Origin: JAWKZG01 sp041396125
Lineage (GTDB): Bacteria > Pseudomonadota > Gammaproteobacteria > Competibacterales > Competibacteraceae
NCBI GenBank assembly: GCA_041396125.1
Contig: JAWKZG010000001.1
Coordinates: 806,001-870,000, forward strand
Reading direction: 5' to 3'
Length of the DNA: 64,000 nucleotides
Part shown: in pieces, positions 17,172-26,843 of the stretch
How the letters are laid out: every line of letters starts with the position of its first letter
Numbering within the stretch: position 1 is the stretch's first letter
The notes under the pieces: generated by a model
Seen by the model: the letters and a program-made list of their open reading frames with translations, nothing else
What the model was told of the DNA's origin: nothing
Databases searched by the model: none
Position numbers and translations under genes: made by a program

Positions 17172-17185
17172 TGACAGCGCTATCA
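17172..17185. promoter_or_regulatory. LacI-type operator, copy 2
   Basis: TGACAGCGCTATCA starts 4 nt after the -10 element of the TRAP promoter, where a bound repressor would block initiation. It is the exact reverse complement of the site at 16020-16033. Confidence 0.75.
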
Positions 17186-17232
17186 GCGCGACCTAATAAT
17201 GACAGCTAATACCCACTGCGAAGGAGATATTC

Positions 17233-18225
17233 ATGTTAGCCCGCAAATCAACCCGGCGCTTCGGCGGCGCTTTGGCCGGCATTCTGGCCGGCGTTCTGTT
17301 CAGCACCCTGGTCAACGCCCAAACCACACTGACTTTCGGCGGTTCCGATGCTATCGGCTCGCTGCTGGATCGGGCCAATAAAAAGTTTACCGACCTGGTC
17401 AACGAGCGTGCCGAGGGCAAGCTCAAGATCAATTTTATCCAGGGCGAACAGCTCGGTAATGATGTCCAGGTGATCGAGCAAATGATGCAGGGCTCGGTAC
17501 ATTTATATGGCGATGTACTCGGCTGGTATGCCAATTGGGTGAAAGATTTTGCCATTCTGAACTGGGGTTTCACGTTCCGCGATAACGACCATATGCAGAC
17601 GTTTTTGGAGAGCGAAACCTATAACAAACTGGCCGAGCAACTGCGCACCGAGCAGGGCATTCGCATTCTGGCCGCCGCACCGACGCAACCGCGGGTGTTG
17701 TTCGCCCAGAAAAAAATCGAGACGCCGGATGATCTGACCGGTATCAAAATGCGGGTACCGGAAATCCGCACCTATCTGCTGCTGTGGGAAACCCTCGGCA
17801 CCCGTCCGAGCCGGGTCGCCTGGGCAGAGGTTTTTCTGGGTCTGAAAACCGGCACGATCGAAGCGGCTGAAGGTCCGGTATCAGCAGCTTACGCGCAGAA
17901 AATGCACCAGGCCGCTCCTTTCGTAATGCGCACCGATCATCTGGTGTCGACCTATGATATCGCCATGAATGATGCGACTTTTCAGGCGCTGGAGCCGGAG
18001 TTGCAACAAATTCTGCTGCAGGCGGCGAGGGAAGCCACTCAGTGGGCACGGCAAGAGGCCGAGACCGAGACCGAAGACACCATCCAGAAAATGGTGCAGG
18101 ACGGTGCTACCGAAGTGCAGGTGGATCGTGATGCCTTCGCTGTGAAAGCGCAGTCCGGCGTCGAGACGATGGAAGCCGATGGCGAATGGAGCACCGGTCT
18201 GTGGCAGCAGATTCGCGATCTGTAA
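17233..18225 (+). CDS. dctP: TRAP transporter substrate-binding protein
   Basis: Periplasmic DctP-family receptor of 330 residues. The signal peptide is about residues 1-29 (ending STLVNA, then QTTLTFGG). The family core has IQGEQLGNDVQVIEQMMQGSVHL, MRVPEIRTYLLLWETLGTRPSRVAWAEVFLGLKTGTIEAAEGP with the carboxylate-binding Arg region, and a C-terminal helix. It captures a substrate, usually an organic acid, and hands it to the membrane subunits. AAGGAG precedes the ATG. First gene of the dctPQM operon, downstream of a promoter with an overlapping LacI operator. Confidence 0.9.
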   Translation: MLARKSTRRFGGALAGILAGVLFSTLVNAQTTLTFGGSDAIGSLLDRANKKFTDLVNERAEGKLKINFIQGEQLGNDVQVIEQMMQGSVHLYGDVLGWYANWVKDFAILNWGFTFRDNDHMQTFLESETYNKLAEQLRTEQGIRILAAAPTQPRVLFAQKKIETPDDLTGIKMRVPEIRTYLLLWETLGTRPSRVAWAEVFLGLKTGTIEAAEGPVSAAYAQKMHQAAPFVMRTDHLVSTYDIAMNDATFQALEPELQQILLQAAREATQWARQEAETETEDTIQKMVQDGATEVQVDRDAFAVKAQSGVETMEADGEWSTGLWQQIRDL

Positions 18226-18291
18226 GCGCTGCCTGATTTGTCATATAAATTTGTACCACATCAATAATTATTAAAGAGAGATACGTTCGCG

Positions 18292-18870
18292 ATGTTTGCG
18301 TTTATGGCTCAGTACTGTCGTCTGTTGCGGACGATTGCCGTACTGGAGAAGGTTTTGGGCGTCCTGCTGATCTTGAATATTGTGATCAACATCGGCGTCC
18401 AGGTGTTTTCCCGTTACGTGCTGGATTATCCGCTGATCTGGGTTGAGGAACTGGCGACCTATTCATTTATCTGGGCCACGTTCATCGGTGCCAGCCTTGG
18501 TTTAAAGCAGGCCCGACACGTCAAAATAGAAACTTTTGTCGGTCGCTTGCCGCCGCGCTATCAGGCCTGGGTGCGGGCATTTGGCCTGCTTGCCATTTTG
18601 GTCTTGCTGCTGACTTTGCTGCCGCAAGCCTGGAAAGTTATGGGCGTGGAGGGACGCAGTCTGTCTATCTCGCTGCCGGTAGCGATACCGCGCAGCTGGT
18701 TTTATTCCATTCCTTTACTAGTGTTTGCGGCGTCGATGGCGCTGAGTGCGCTTTATCTGTTGCTGGCTGAACTGATGGCTGCGGTTGGCCAGACGCGCCC
18801 GGAACCCATCCTGTTCCCAACCGAAGACCCGCCTGAAAATCCGAACCAGCCGGCCTGGGAGGCACAATGA
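18292..18870 (+). CDS. dctQ: TRAP transporter small permease subunit
   Basis: DctQ-family membrane protein of 192 residues with four hydrophobic segments. NIGVQVFSRYVLDYPLIWVEELATYSFIWATFIGASLGLKQARHVKIE is the typical signature around the second helix. It pairs with the large subunit. Its stop overlaps the DctM start by an ATGA. The C-terminal tail after the last helix is polar and proline-rich. Confidence 0.9.
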   Translation: MFAFMAQYCRLLRTIAVLEKVLGVLLILNIVINIGVQVFSRYVLDYPLIWVEELATYSFIWATFIGASLGLKQARHVKIETFVGRLPPRYQAWVRAFGLLAILVLLLTLLPQAWKVMGVEGRSLSISLPVAIPRSWFYSIPLLVFAASMALSALYLLLAELMAAVGQTRPEPILFPTEDPPENPNQPAWEAQ

Positions 18871-20159
18871 GCCTGGGATTGATGTTTCTGATTTTCGCAC
18901 TGCTGGTGCTGATCGAAGTGCCGATCGCGTTTGCGATGACGCTTAGCGCAGTCTGCTATCTGCTGCTGGAGCAAACCGTGCCACTGACCATTGTGGTACA
19001 GCGCATGGCACCGGGACTGGACAGTTTTCCTTTACTGGCTATTCCTTTATTCATTCTGGCCGGCAACCTGCTCAATAAAGCCGGTCTTGCCAGCCGGATT
19101 TTTGATTTTGCGCAAGCACTGGTAGGGCATGTGCGCGGCAGTCTGGGCCATGTCAACGTGGTCGCCAGTCTGATTTTCGCCGGTATGTCGGGCGTTGCTC
19201 AGGCCGATGCGGCCGGACTTGGCACCGTCGAGATCAAGGCCATGCGCCGGGCTGGTTTCGATGCGCCGTTCAGTGCAGCAGTGACGGCTGCGTCAGCCAT
19301 TATCGGGCCGATTATTCCACCCAGCGTGATCATGGTGATCTACGCCGTGATGGCGCAGGTTTCGGTGGCCGATATTTTTCTGGCCGGCATTTTGCCGGGT
19401 ATCGTGATCGGTCTGTTGTTGATGGGCCTGATTTACTTTCTGGCCTGTACCGGCCGGATCACTGCGCCGGTTTATCCGCGGGCCAGTCGGGCTGAGGTCG
19501 GCAGTAGTTTTATCCGGGCGATTCCAGCCCTGCTGGCCCCGATTATTTTGGTAGCCGGCTTGCTGAGCGGCGCCGCCACGCCGACTGAACTCGGTGCGAT
19601 CACTGTCATTTACGCCACGGTGCTGGGTTTTTGGGACCGCGAGCTGAACTGGCAAAAACTGTTGCACTGTGTGCAGGAAACTCTGCTTACCGCCGGGGTG
19701 CTGGTGTTTATCATTTCAGCAGCGGTGCCGTTTGGCTGGGTGGTGTCGGTCAATAATGTACCGGCGCAGCTGGCAGATTTCATGCTGTCGCTGAGCGATA
19801 ACCGCTATGTGATCCTGTTCATGATCAACCTGCTGTTACTGGTGGTTGGTTGTGTGATGGAAACTACCGCTATTTTGCTGATTGCAGTGCCGGCGCTATT
19901 GCCCCTGATTCTGGCGCTGGGGGTTGATCCGGTGCATTTTGGCTTGATTGTGGTGTTGAATCTGCTGATTGGAGCGACCACGCCACCGTTTGGGGTGCTG
20001 TTATTTATCATGATGGATATTGCCCGAATCAGTTTTCGGCAGATGATCCGGGCGATGGCACCCTTTTATATTCCACTGGTCCTGGCGTTAATTCTGGTCA
20101 CGTATTTCCCTGACTTTGTGCTATGGCTACCGCGGCTCCTGCACGGTGGTATCGGGTAA
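18867..20159 (+). CDS. dctM: TRAP transporter large permease subunit
   Basis: DctM-family permease of 430 residues with about 12 hydrophobic segments. Diagnostic stretches are PLLAIPLFILAGNLLNKAGL, SLIFAGMSGVAQADAAGLGTVEIKAM and AIIGPIIPPSVIMVIYAVMAQVSV. It drives sodium-coupled uptake of the ligand captured by the binding protein. Translation is coupled to dctQ through the ATGA overlap. Its last 33 nt overlap the 3' end of the convergent GGDEF gene. Confidence 0.92.
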   Translation: MSLGLMFLIFALLVLIEVPIAFAMTLSAVCYLLLEQTVPLTIVVQRMAPGLDSFPLLAIPLFILAGNLLNKAGLASRIFDFAQALVGHVRGSLGHVNVVASLIFAGMSGVAQADAAGLGTVEIKAMRRAGFDAPFSAAVTAASAIIGPIIPPSVIMVIYAVMAQVSVADIFLAGILPGIVIGLLLMGLIYFLACTGRITAPVYPRASRAEVGSSFIRAIPALLAPIILVAGLLSGAATPTELGAITVIYATVLGFWDRELNWQKLLHCVQETLLTAGVLVFIISAAVPFGWVVSVNNVPAQLADFMLSLSDNRYVILFMINLLLLVVGCVMETTAILLIAVPALLPLILALGVDPVHFGLIVVLNLLIGATTPPFGVLLFIMMDIARISFRQMIRAMAPFYIPLVLALILVTYFPDFVLWLPRLLHGGIG

Positions 20160-21578
20160 ATGCTCCGGCCCCGCCGGATCAGTGTCCATGACCTCGGCAG
20201 CGGTACTGGCGCGGGCGGCCTTTTTCAGCCGCTTGCGCTCATACATCACGGCATCAGCCTTGGCCACCAGCTCGGCAAACGATTCATCAGCAGTCGGCTC
20301 GCTGGCTGCTTCACCCACGCTATAGCTGATCTGGTAGGGTTTCTCGCCGGTGTTATTGGCCGCTTCAATAGCGGCATCCAGACGCTTCAATGCAATCATG
20401 ATATCGGCCTGCCGACTGCGGGCCACAACGGCGAACTCGTCGCCGCCAACCCGTGCGACAACATCACTGCTGCGAAAAGTCGCGCGTAGCAGATTGGCGA
20501 AATCCAGCACCAGTTGCGAGCCGGTATCGTGTCCGAGGGTATCATTGACTTCTTTCAATCCGTCCAGGTCAAAATACAGGATCGTCAGAGGCATCAGCAG
20601 GCGGCGTCCCTCGCTCAGTATGGGTTCACCCAGCAGATAAAAGCCCCGGCGGTTATAAATCCGGGTCAGTTCGTCGGTGAGCGATACTTCGCGTAAATGC
20701 TGTTCCAGATCGTTAATCCGGCGCGCCATCAGTACCACGATAATACACAGCAGAAGCGTGGTTATGGATGCTGTTAATGCAGCAGCATAAGGCGCGGAGA
20801 GCGAGCCCGTCAGCATCAGATAAGCACCGCTCCCGACCACCAGAAAAGGCAGCAGCAGTGCGAACGGTAAGGCTATTCTGGCAATATGACTGCCAATACC
20901 TGTACCGACAAACACAGAGAAAAAGCCGGCCTGCGTCCTGCGCACAACGATTGCAAAGCCCAGCGTTGCCATGCAGATCAGGGTTTGCAATGAGGTGCGG
21001 GTAGAAGGCGACTGACCGAACAACTGCGCTGCCCCGAAGCAGTAACCGGCAATAATGACCAGCGTGATCATGCCCAATATGATGGTCAGCAGGTCGACCA
21101 CATGACTATGCCGTTTTTGCCACTGGCCCTCGAAGGCCAGCGCTAATCCCAGGAGCATCAGAAACGCAGCTGTCTGGATGGACATCCGGCCGGGCATATC
21201 GGCGCTGCTGTCTGCTGCCAGCAGTGTGTTCAGGCCGACGCTGCGTCCTGTCAGATGTCCCAACAACGCCGCGCCTGCCAGCACTACCACCAGAGCGGCG
21301 CAAATCCGGCTGGCGAGCATGCGCCGCTCTGAACGTTCTTGTTGTATCAGCGCCAGGCTTACGGTGCTCAGCAGCATGGCGAGCGCCGTATTGGCTTTCA
21401 TCAAAGCCCAGCCGGCGGGGAGCATTGCGCCAAAAACAGGTACCAGCCAGCCGCACAGGATGGTCACTGCTATTATCCCTGTAATGATGAAACAGAGACG
21501 TTGTATGACCAGAAGCCAGGCTAGAAGCTTCTCGTCCGGCTGGTTCGATGATGCGATCACTGCATCAAGTGTTTTCAT
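20127..21578 (-). CDS. Membrane GGDEF diguanylate cyclase
   Basis: A 483-residue inner-membrane protein. The N-terminal half has about eight hydrophobic segments with no recognised sensor family. The GGDEF domain starts near residue 305 (SLTDELTRIYNRRGF), with the active site VGGDEFAVVAR intact and YFDLDGLKEVNDTLGHDTG as the metal-site region. It is predicted to make cyclic di-GMP. No RxxD inhibition site is evident in the stretch before GGDEF. The 3' end overlaps convergent dctM by 33 nt. Confidence 0.85.
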   Translation of the reverse strand: MKTLDAVIASSNQPDEKLLAWLLVIQRLCFIITGIIAVTILCGWLVPVFGAMLPAGWALMKANTALAMLLSTVSLALIQQERSERRMLASRICAALVVVLAGAALLGHLTGRSVGLNTLLAADSSADMPGRMSIQTAAFLMLLGLALAFEGQWQKRHSHVVDLLTIILGMITLVIIAGYCFGAAQLFGQSPSTRTSLQTLICMATLGFAIVVRRTQAGFFSVFVGTGIGSHIARIALPFALLLPFLVVGSGAYLMLTGSLSAPYAAALTASITTLLLCIIVVLMARRINDLEQHLREVSLTDELTRIYNRRGFYLLGEPILSEGRRLLMPLTILYFDLDGLKEVNDTLGHDTGSQLVLDFANLLRATFRSSDVVARVGGDEFAVVARSRQADIMIALKRLDAAIEAANNTGEKPYQISYSVGEAASEPTADESFAELVAKADAVMYERKRLKKAARASTAAEVMDTDPAGPEHLPDTTVQEPR

Positions 21579-21786
21579 AACGATCGACCACCCAAAGTTG
21601 ACTGTTTTATTTATAAATTCACTATTAGTTTTTTAATAATATCCTAATATGATCTTTTTCCATGAGAGTTTCTTTTGCCTGATCAAGCAGTTTCCGAATG
21701 CTCTGAGCAAGTGGAGAAACACCAAAGTGTAACGCCTGTGGCATAATCAGGCGCTTTTAGCCAATCTAGAATCAGTGAGACGTGTT

Positions 21787-23157
21787 ATGCCAGCAAAATC
21801 GATGGACGATCTGGTGTCCTTGTGCAAACGGCGGGGGTTTATTTTCCAGAGCAGCGAAATCTACGGTGGCCTGCAGGGTGTGTACGATTACGGTCCGCTC
21901 GGGGTTGAACTCAAAAATAATCTGCGCGGCGCCTGGTGGCGGGCGATGGTTTACGAGCGCGACGATGTCGAGGGGCTGGACGCCGCCATCATGGGCAATC
22001 GCCTGATTTATGCTTACAGCGGCCATGAAGAAACCTTCTCTGATCCGCTGGTGGATTGCCGCAGCTGCAAACACCGGATGCGTGCCGATCATATTAAAAA
22101 CCCCGGTCATTGTGATAACTGCGGCTCGACCGATCTGACTGAACCGCGCGATTTTAACCTGATGTTCCGTACCCAGGTCGGGCCGGTCGCCAGTGATGAG
22201 AATTACGCCTATCTGCGCCCGGAAACCGCGCAAGGCATCTTCATCAACTTCAAGAATGTGCTGGATTCGACGTCGCGCAAACTGCCGTTCGGAATTGCCC
22301 AGGTCGGCAAGTCCTATCGCAATGAAATTACGCCGCGTAATTTTATTTTCCGGGTGCGTGAGTTCGAGCAGATGGAACTGGAATTCTTCGTCAAACCGGG
22401 CGAGGACGAAGAGTGGCACGATTTCTGGGTCAAGTCGCGCCGCCAGTGGTGGCTGGATCAGGGGCTGGCTGAGTCGAATCTGGAACTGTTATCTGTGACC
22501 GGCGATGAGCTGGCACACTATTCCAAATCTACGGTAGACATCATGTACCACTTCCCGCATGGCGTGGAAGAACTGGAAGGGGTGGCCAATCGCACCGACT
22601 ATGATCTGGGTAACCACACCAAAGCGCAGGACGAGTTCGATATTCAGGCCAAGGTCAAACCAAACAAGCACTCCACAGCCAAGCTGGCAGTGTTTGACGA
22701 TGAGAGCAAAAAATGGGTGGTGCCGTACTGTATTGAACCGTCGGCGGGACTGGATCGCGGTGTGCTGGCGGTATTAACCGAAAGCTATACCGAAGAGACA
22801 CTGGAGAATGGTTCGAAACGGGTGGTACTGAAACTCAAGCCCCATCTCGCGCCGATCAAAGTCGCGGTGGTGCCGCTGAAGAAAAACGAGCCGCGTATCG
22901 TCGAGAAAGCTAAAGCGATCAAGAACGACTTACAAAAGCTTGGTATTGGTCGGATGCTGTACGAGAACACGGGCAATATCGGTAAAGCGTATCGCCGTCA
23001 CGACGAAGTCGGTACTCCGCTGTGCCTGACCGTGGACTTCGATACCATCGAAAAAGACGAGTCGCCGGTTACCCTGCGTGATCGGGACACGATGCAGCAG
23101 ATTACGTTGCCGCTGGCGCAGCTGCGTGCGTACATTCAGGATTATTTCAGGGCGTGA
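21787..23157 (+). CDS. glyS: Glycyl-tRNA synthetase, homodimer type
   Basis: A single-chain class II glycyl-tRNA synthetase of about 456 residues. The opening CKRRGFIFQSSEIYGGLQGVYDYGPLG is specific for the alpha-2 type. A zinc-like cluster is CRSC...CDNC near residues 90-115. Motif 2 is in GKSYRNEITPRNFIFRVREFEQMELEFF, motif 3 in GLDRGVLAVL, and the anticodon-binding domain occupies the last 100 residues. Most gammaproteobacteria use the unrelated alpha-2/beta-2 form (GlyQ plus GlyS), so this is unusual for the inferred host. ATG 21787 is used; an in-frame GTG lies at 21775. The frame is intact. Confidence 0.92.
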   Translation: MPAKSMDDLVSLCKRRGFIFQSSEIYGGLQGVYDYGPLGVELKNNLRGAWWRAMVYERDDVEGLDAAIMGNRLIYAYSGHEETFSDPLVDCRSCKHRMRADHIKNPGHCDNCGSTDLTEPRDFNLMFRTQVGPVASDENYAYLRPETAQGIFINFKNVLDSTSRKLPFGIAQVGKSYRNEITPRNFIFRVREFEQMELEFFVKPGEDEEWHDFWVKSRRQWWLDQGLAESNLELLSVTGDELAHYSKSTVDIMYHFPHGVEELEGVANRTDYDLGNHTKAQDEFDIQAKVKPNKHSTAKLAVFDDESKKWVVPYCIEPSAGLDRGVLAVLTESYTEETLENGSKRVVLKLKPHLAPIKVAVVPLKKNEPRIVEKAKAIKNDLQKLGIGRMLYENTGNIGKAYRRHDEVGTPLCLTVDFDTIEKDESPVTLRDRDTMQQITLPLAQLRAYIQDYFRA

Positions 23158-23262
23158 TGGATAAACAAATTTTTACAAAACAAAAAGATAGTTAACGATT
23201 GTATGGGCTAAACTAGGGCTGGGGAATTTTCCCGTTGACTTTGTTATTGAAAGGAACCCGTA

Positions 23263-23832
23263 ATGAATCTATTGGATACCATCATGAATTCGCAAGGCAG
23301 CCCGGTTGGCCAGATAGCCCGTCAGTTTGGTCTGGATGAGCGCACCGTAGGTAATGTCATGCAGCAGTTTCTGCCTGCACTCACCAACGGCGTCAAGAAA
23401 AACGTGCAACAGGACGGTGGTCTGGACAGTCTGCTTGGCGCCTTGAATCGGGGCGGGCACGAGCGTTATCTCGACGACTCGGCGGGCATTACGCAACCGG
23501 GTGCGGTCCAGGACGGCAATAATATCCTGGGACATTTGTTTGGCGACAAGCAGGTCAGCCGCGAGCTGGCAGCGCGTACCTCCCAGCAAACCGGTGTCGA
23601 CAGCTCGATCCTCAAGCAGATGTTGCCGATGGTGGCAGGTCTGGCAATGGGGGCGCTCAACAAGCAGACCCATGCAATGGGTATGACGGGAGGGGGCATG
23701 ACAGGCGGCAGCATGGCCGGTAGCGCTCAGTCCAGCTCATCGCTGGGGCCGCTGATGGGCTTGCTGGATGCCGATGGTGATGGTTCGGTCGTGGACGATC
23801 TGATGGGGCTGGCCGGCCGGTTTTTGCGTTAA
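23263..23832 (+). CDS. DUF937 (YidB-like) protein
   Basis: A 189-residue protein of the DUF937/YidB family. It begins NLLDTIMNSQGSPVGQIARQFGLDERTVGNVMQQFLPAL, with two helical repeats and many Gln/Leu helices. A Gly/Met/Ser-rich linker (about residues 140-165) precedes a C-terminal LLDADGDGSVVDDLMGLAG. The DxDxDGS loop resembles a dockerin or EF-hand-like calcium site seen in many relatives. Function is unknown. The gene stands alone, convergent with acnA. Confidence 0.8.
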   Translation: MNLLDTIMNSQGSPVGQIARQFGLDERTVGNVMQQFLPALTNGVKKNVQQDGGLDSLLGALNRGGHERYLDDSAGITQPGAVQDGNNILGHLFGDKQVSRELAARTSQQTGVDSSILKQMLPMVAGLAMGALNKQTHAMGMTGGGMTGGSMAGSAQSSSSLGPLMGLLDADGDGSVVDDLMGLAGRFLR

Positions 23833-23922
23833 GCCAGCGGGATGCGGTGAGCTTGCCCCCGCATCCTGCCCGCACTTTTTAGTGGTTACTTCTGTTTTAG
23901 GCTGCGCCCTGCGCCGATAAGC

Positions 23923-26659
23923 TTATGTTGCCAACTGGCGCAGCACATAATGCAAAATCCCGCCATGCTGATAATACTCCCATTCCTTGGGGGTATCGAT
24001 GCGCACTTTAGCCTGGAATGCCTGCTGGTTGCCGTCCGTTCTGGTGACGTGCACGGTGACTTCCTCGGTACCAACGGTTAACCCTTCTATGTCATAGGTT
24101 TCCGAGCCGTCCAGTCCCAGGCTGTTGCGGTCTTCGCCAGCGCAAAATTGCAGTGGCAGCACCCCCATACCGACCAGATTGGAACGGTGAATACGCTCGT
24201 AGCTTTCGACAATAACGGCCCGTACGCCGAGTAACAGCGTACCTTTGGCGGCCCAGTCGCGACTGGAGCCGGTGCCGTACTCCTTGCCAGCCAGAATGAT
24301 CAGCGGCGTGCCTTCAGCCTGATAGCGCATGGCGGCATCGTAGATGAACATCTGCTCACCGTTGGGCTGATAGCGGGTCCAGGCACCTTCGGTGCCGGGG
24401 GCGAGTTCGTTGCGCAGACGGACATTGGCGAACGTGCCGCGCATCATAACTTCGTGATTACCTCGGCGGGAACCGTAAGAGTTGAAATCCCTGGCCTGTA
24501 CGCCCTGTTCGAGCAGATACTGACCCGCCGGGCTGTCGGCCTTGATAGCGCCGGCCGGCGAGATATGATCGGTCGTGATCGAATCGCCCAGCCGGGCCAG
24601 CACGCGTGCGCCTTTGATCGGTTTAACCGGTTCCGGCTGCTGCTTCATACCGATGAAATACGGCGGATTCTGGATATAGGTCGAATCCGCCCGCCATTGA
24701 TAACTGGGCGAGCTGGCCGTGGCAATACTGGCCCAGCGTTCGTCACCCTTGAACACATCGGCGTAGCTCTTGCGGAACATGGCCTGGTTAACGCAGGTTG
24801 CAACAGTGTTCTGAATGTCTTTTGGGAAGGCCAGATATCTTTCAGATACACCGGCTGCCCTGTTGGTCCTGACCGAGTGGTTCCCGGTACATATCGACTG
24901 TTGCCATACCGGCCAGTGCATAGGCAACGACTAACGGCGGCGAGGCCAGGAAGTTCATTTTCACTTCCGGATGCACCCGGCCCTCGAAATTGCGATTGCC
25001 GGACAGGACCGATGCAACGGCCAGTTCACCTTCGTGGATAGCATGGCTGATCGGCTCGGGCAGCGGACCGGAGTTACCGATACAGGTGGTGCAGCCATAG
25101 CCCACGATATTGAAGCCCAGCTGGTTCAGTGCATCCATCAAACCGGCTTTATGCAGATAGTCGCTGACCACCTTCGAGCCGGGTGCCAGTGAGGTTTTAA
25201 CCCAGGGCTTAACCTGCAACCCTTTTTCCACCGCTTTTTTGGCCAGCAGCCCCGCACCGATGATGACGCTGGGGTTAGAGGTGTTCGTGCAGCTGGTGAT
25301 GGCGGCGATCACCACGGCACCATCGCTGAGATTGAACGTTTTACCCTGATAATTGACCTTAACGGTGCCCGTATGGTGGGATTCTTCGGCACCGATAGCG
25401 GTGGTGCCACCCTCATCCTGCAGGCGGGCAATTTCGGGGTTAACAGAAGGCCGTCCCGCCCGGCTGGACTGGAATTCATGCAAGACCTGGCCGACTGTGT
25501 CTTGCATATCGGTCAGGCTGATCCGGTCCTGCGGGCGTTTGGGGCCGGCCAGACTGGGTACGACGGTGCCCATGTCGAGTTCCAGGGTGGTGCTGTATTC
25601 GGCTTCGGTCGCGTCGCGGAACAGGCCTTGCGCTTTGGCATAGGCTTCAACCAGCGCGATGTTCTCTTCCGAGCGGCCCGTCAGGCGCAGATAATTCAGG
25701 GTTTCGTCATCAATGGGGAAAATGCCGCAGGTCGCGCCGTATTCGGGTGCCATATTGGCAATCGTGGCACGGTCGGCCAGCGGCATATGAGTCAGGCCGG
25801 GGCCGAAAAACTCGACAAATTTACCGACCACCCCGAGTTTGCGCAGCATCTGCGTGACTGTCAGTACCAGATCGGTTGCGGTCGCGCCTTCCGGCAGCTT
25901 GCCGGTTAATTTAAAACCCACCACTTCCGGAATCAGCATGGTGATGGGTTGCCCGAGCATGGCGGCTTCGGCTTCGATACCGCCAACACCCCAGCCCAGC
26001 ACGCCAACGCCGTTAATCATGGTGGTATGCGAATCGGTGCCGACCACCGTATCCGGATACGCTTGCCAGGTTCCTTGTTGTTCCTTGCTGAACACGACCT
26101 GCGCCAGGTATTCCAGGTTAACCTGATGGACAATACCGGTGCGTGGCGGTACTACCTTGAAATTGTCGAAAGCCTGCTGGCCCCAGCGCAGAAACTCATA
26201 GCGTTCGCCGTTGCGTTCAAACTCCAGCGCCACGTTCTGTTCCAGTGCCTGAGCGGAACCGAAATGGTCGACCATAACCGAATGGTCAATGACCAGCTCG
26301 GCCGGTGCCAGCGGGTTAATTTTTTGAGGATCACCGCCCAGCTGTTGCATGGCATCGCGCATGGCGGCCAGATCGACCACCGCCGGCACGCCGGTAAAAT
26401 CCTGCATGACGACCCGCGCCGGGGTAAACGCAATTTCCGTGGCGGCCGGATTTTGTGGATCGTGTTTGGCCAGCGTAAGAATGTGATCTTTGGTAATAGT
26501 CTCGCCGTCTTCGTGTCGCAGCAGGTTTTCCAGCAGAATTTTCAGCGAATAAGGCAGACGTGCCAGATCAGTGTGTTGCTGGAGGGCATCGAGCCGGAAG
26601 ATCTGATAATCCTTACCGTTAACAGTAAGGGTAGAACGAGCATTGAAACTGTTTTGCAT
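23923..26659 (-). CDS. acnA: Aconitate hydratase A, frameshifted
   Basis: A monomeric 4Fe-4S aconitase converting citrate to isocitrate. About 910 residues are recovered by joining two main pieces. The N-terminal piece (26659 to about 24842) carries DFTGVPAVVDLAAMRDA, VVGTDSHTTMINGVGVLGWGVGG, the cluster cysteine in ITSCTNTSNPSV and the pair in GYGCTTCIGNSGPL. The C-terminal piece (to 23923) has RVLARLGDSITTDHISPAG and GKEYGTGSSRDWAAKG. Between them YLKDIWPSQK is in a third frame. Two single-base losses explain this, one near 24851 and one in an AAAA run near 24825. The gene is thus probably intact in the organism. It is divergent from hyuA and convergent with the DUF937 gene. Confidence 0.88.
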
Positions 26660-26768
26660 GGGACGCTCCTGTGCTGTGCAGATTGTTGATTACCCGTTTG
26701 TACAGCAGTGAATTGGAAATTCTCTGGCGAGGTAATTGCCGCTAGGATCGTGAAAGAAAAAGATCACT

Positions 26769-26774
26769 TATAAT
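26769..26774 (+). promoter_or_regulatory. Consensus -10 element upstream of hyuA
   Basis: TATAAT lies only 4 nt before an in-frame ATG at 26778. A transcript from it would begin at or after that ATG, which favours the downstream start at 26844. No good -35 box is seen at the usual distance. Confidence 0.45.
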
Positions 26775-26843
26775 AACATGGTGCAGTCAGTCCCGCTTTA
26801 CGCGAGAATCCTTCTAAACCCAGACCAGTCAGATCTATCAGCT

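Noticed and set aside
25949..26689. 246-codon plus-strand frame opposite acnA
   Set aside because: acnA motifs on the minus strand explain the region.
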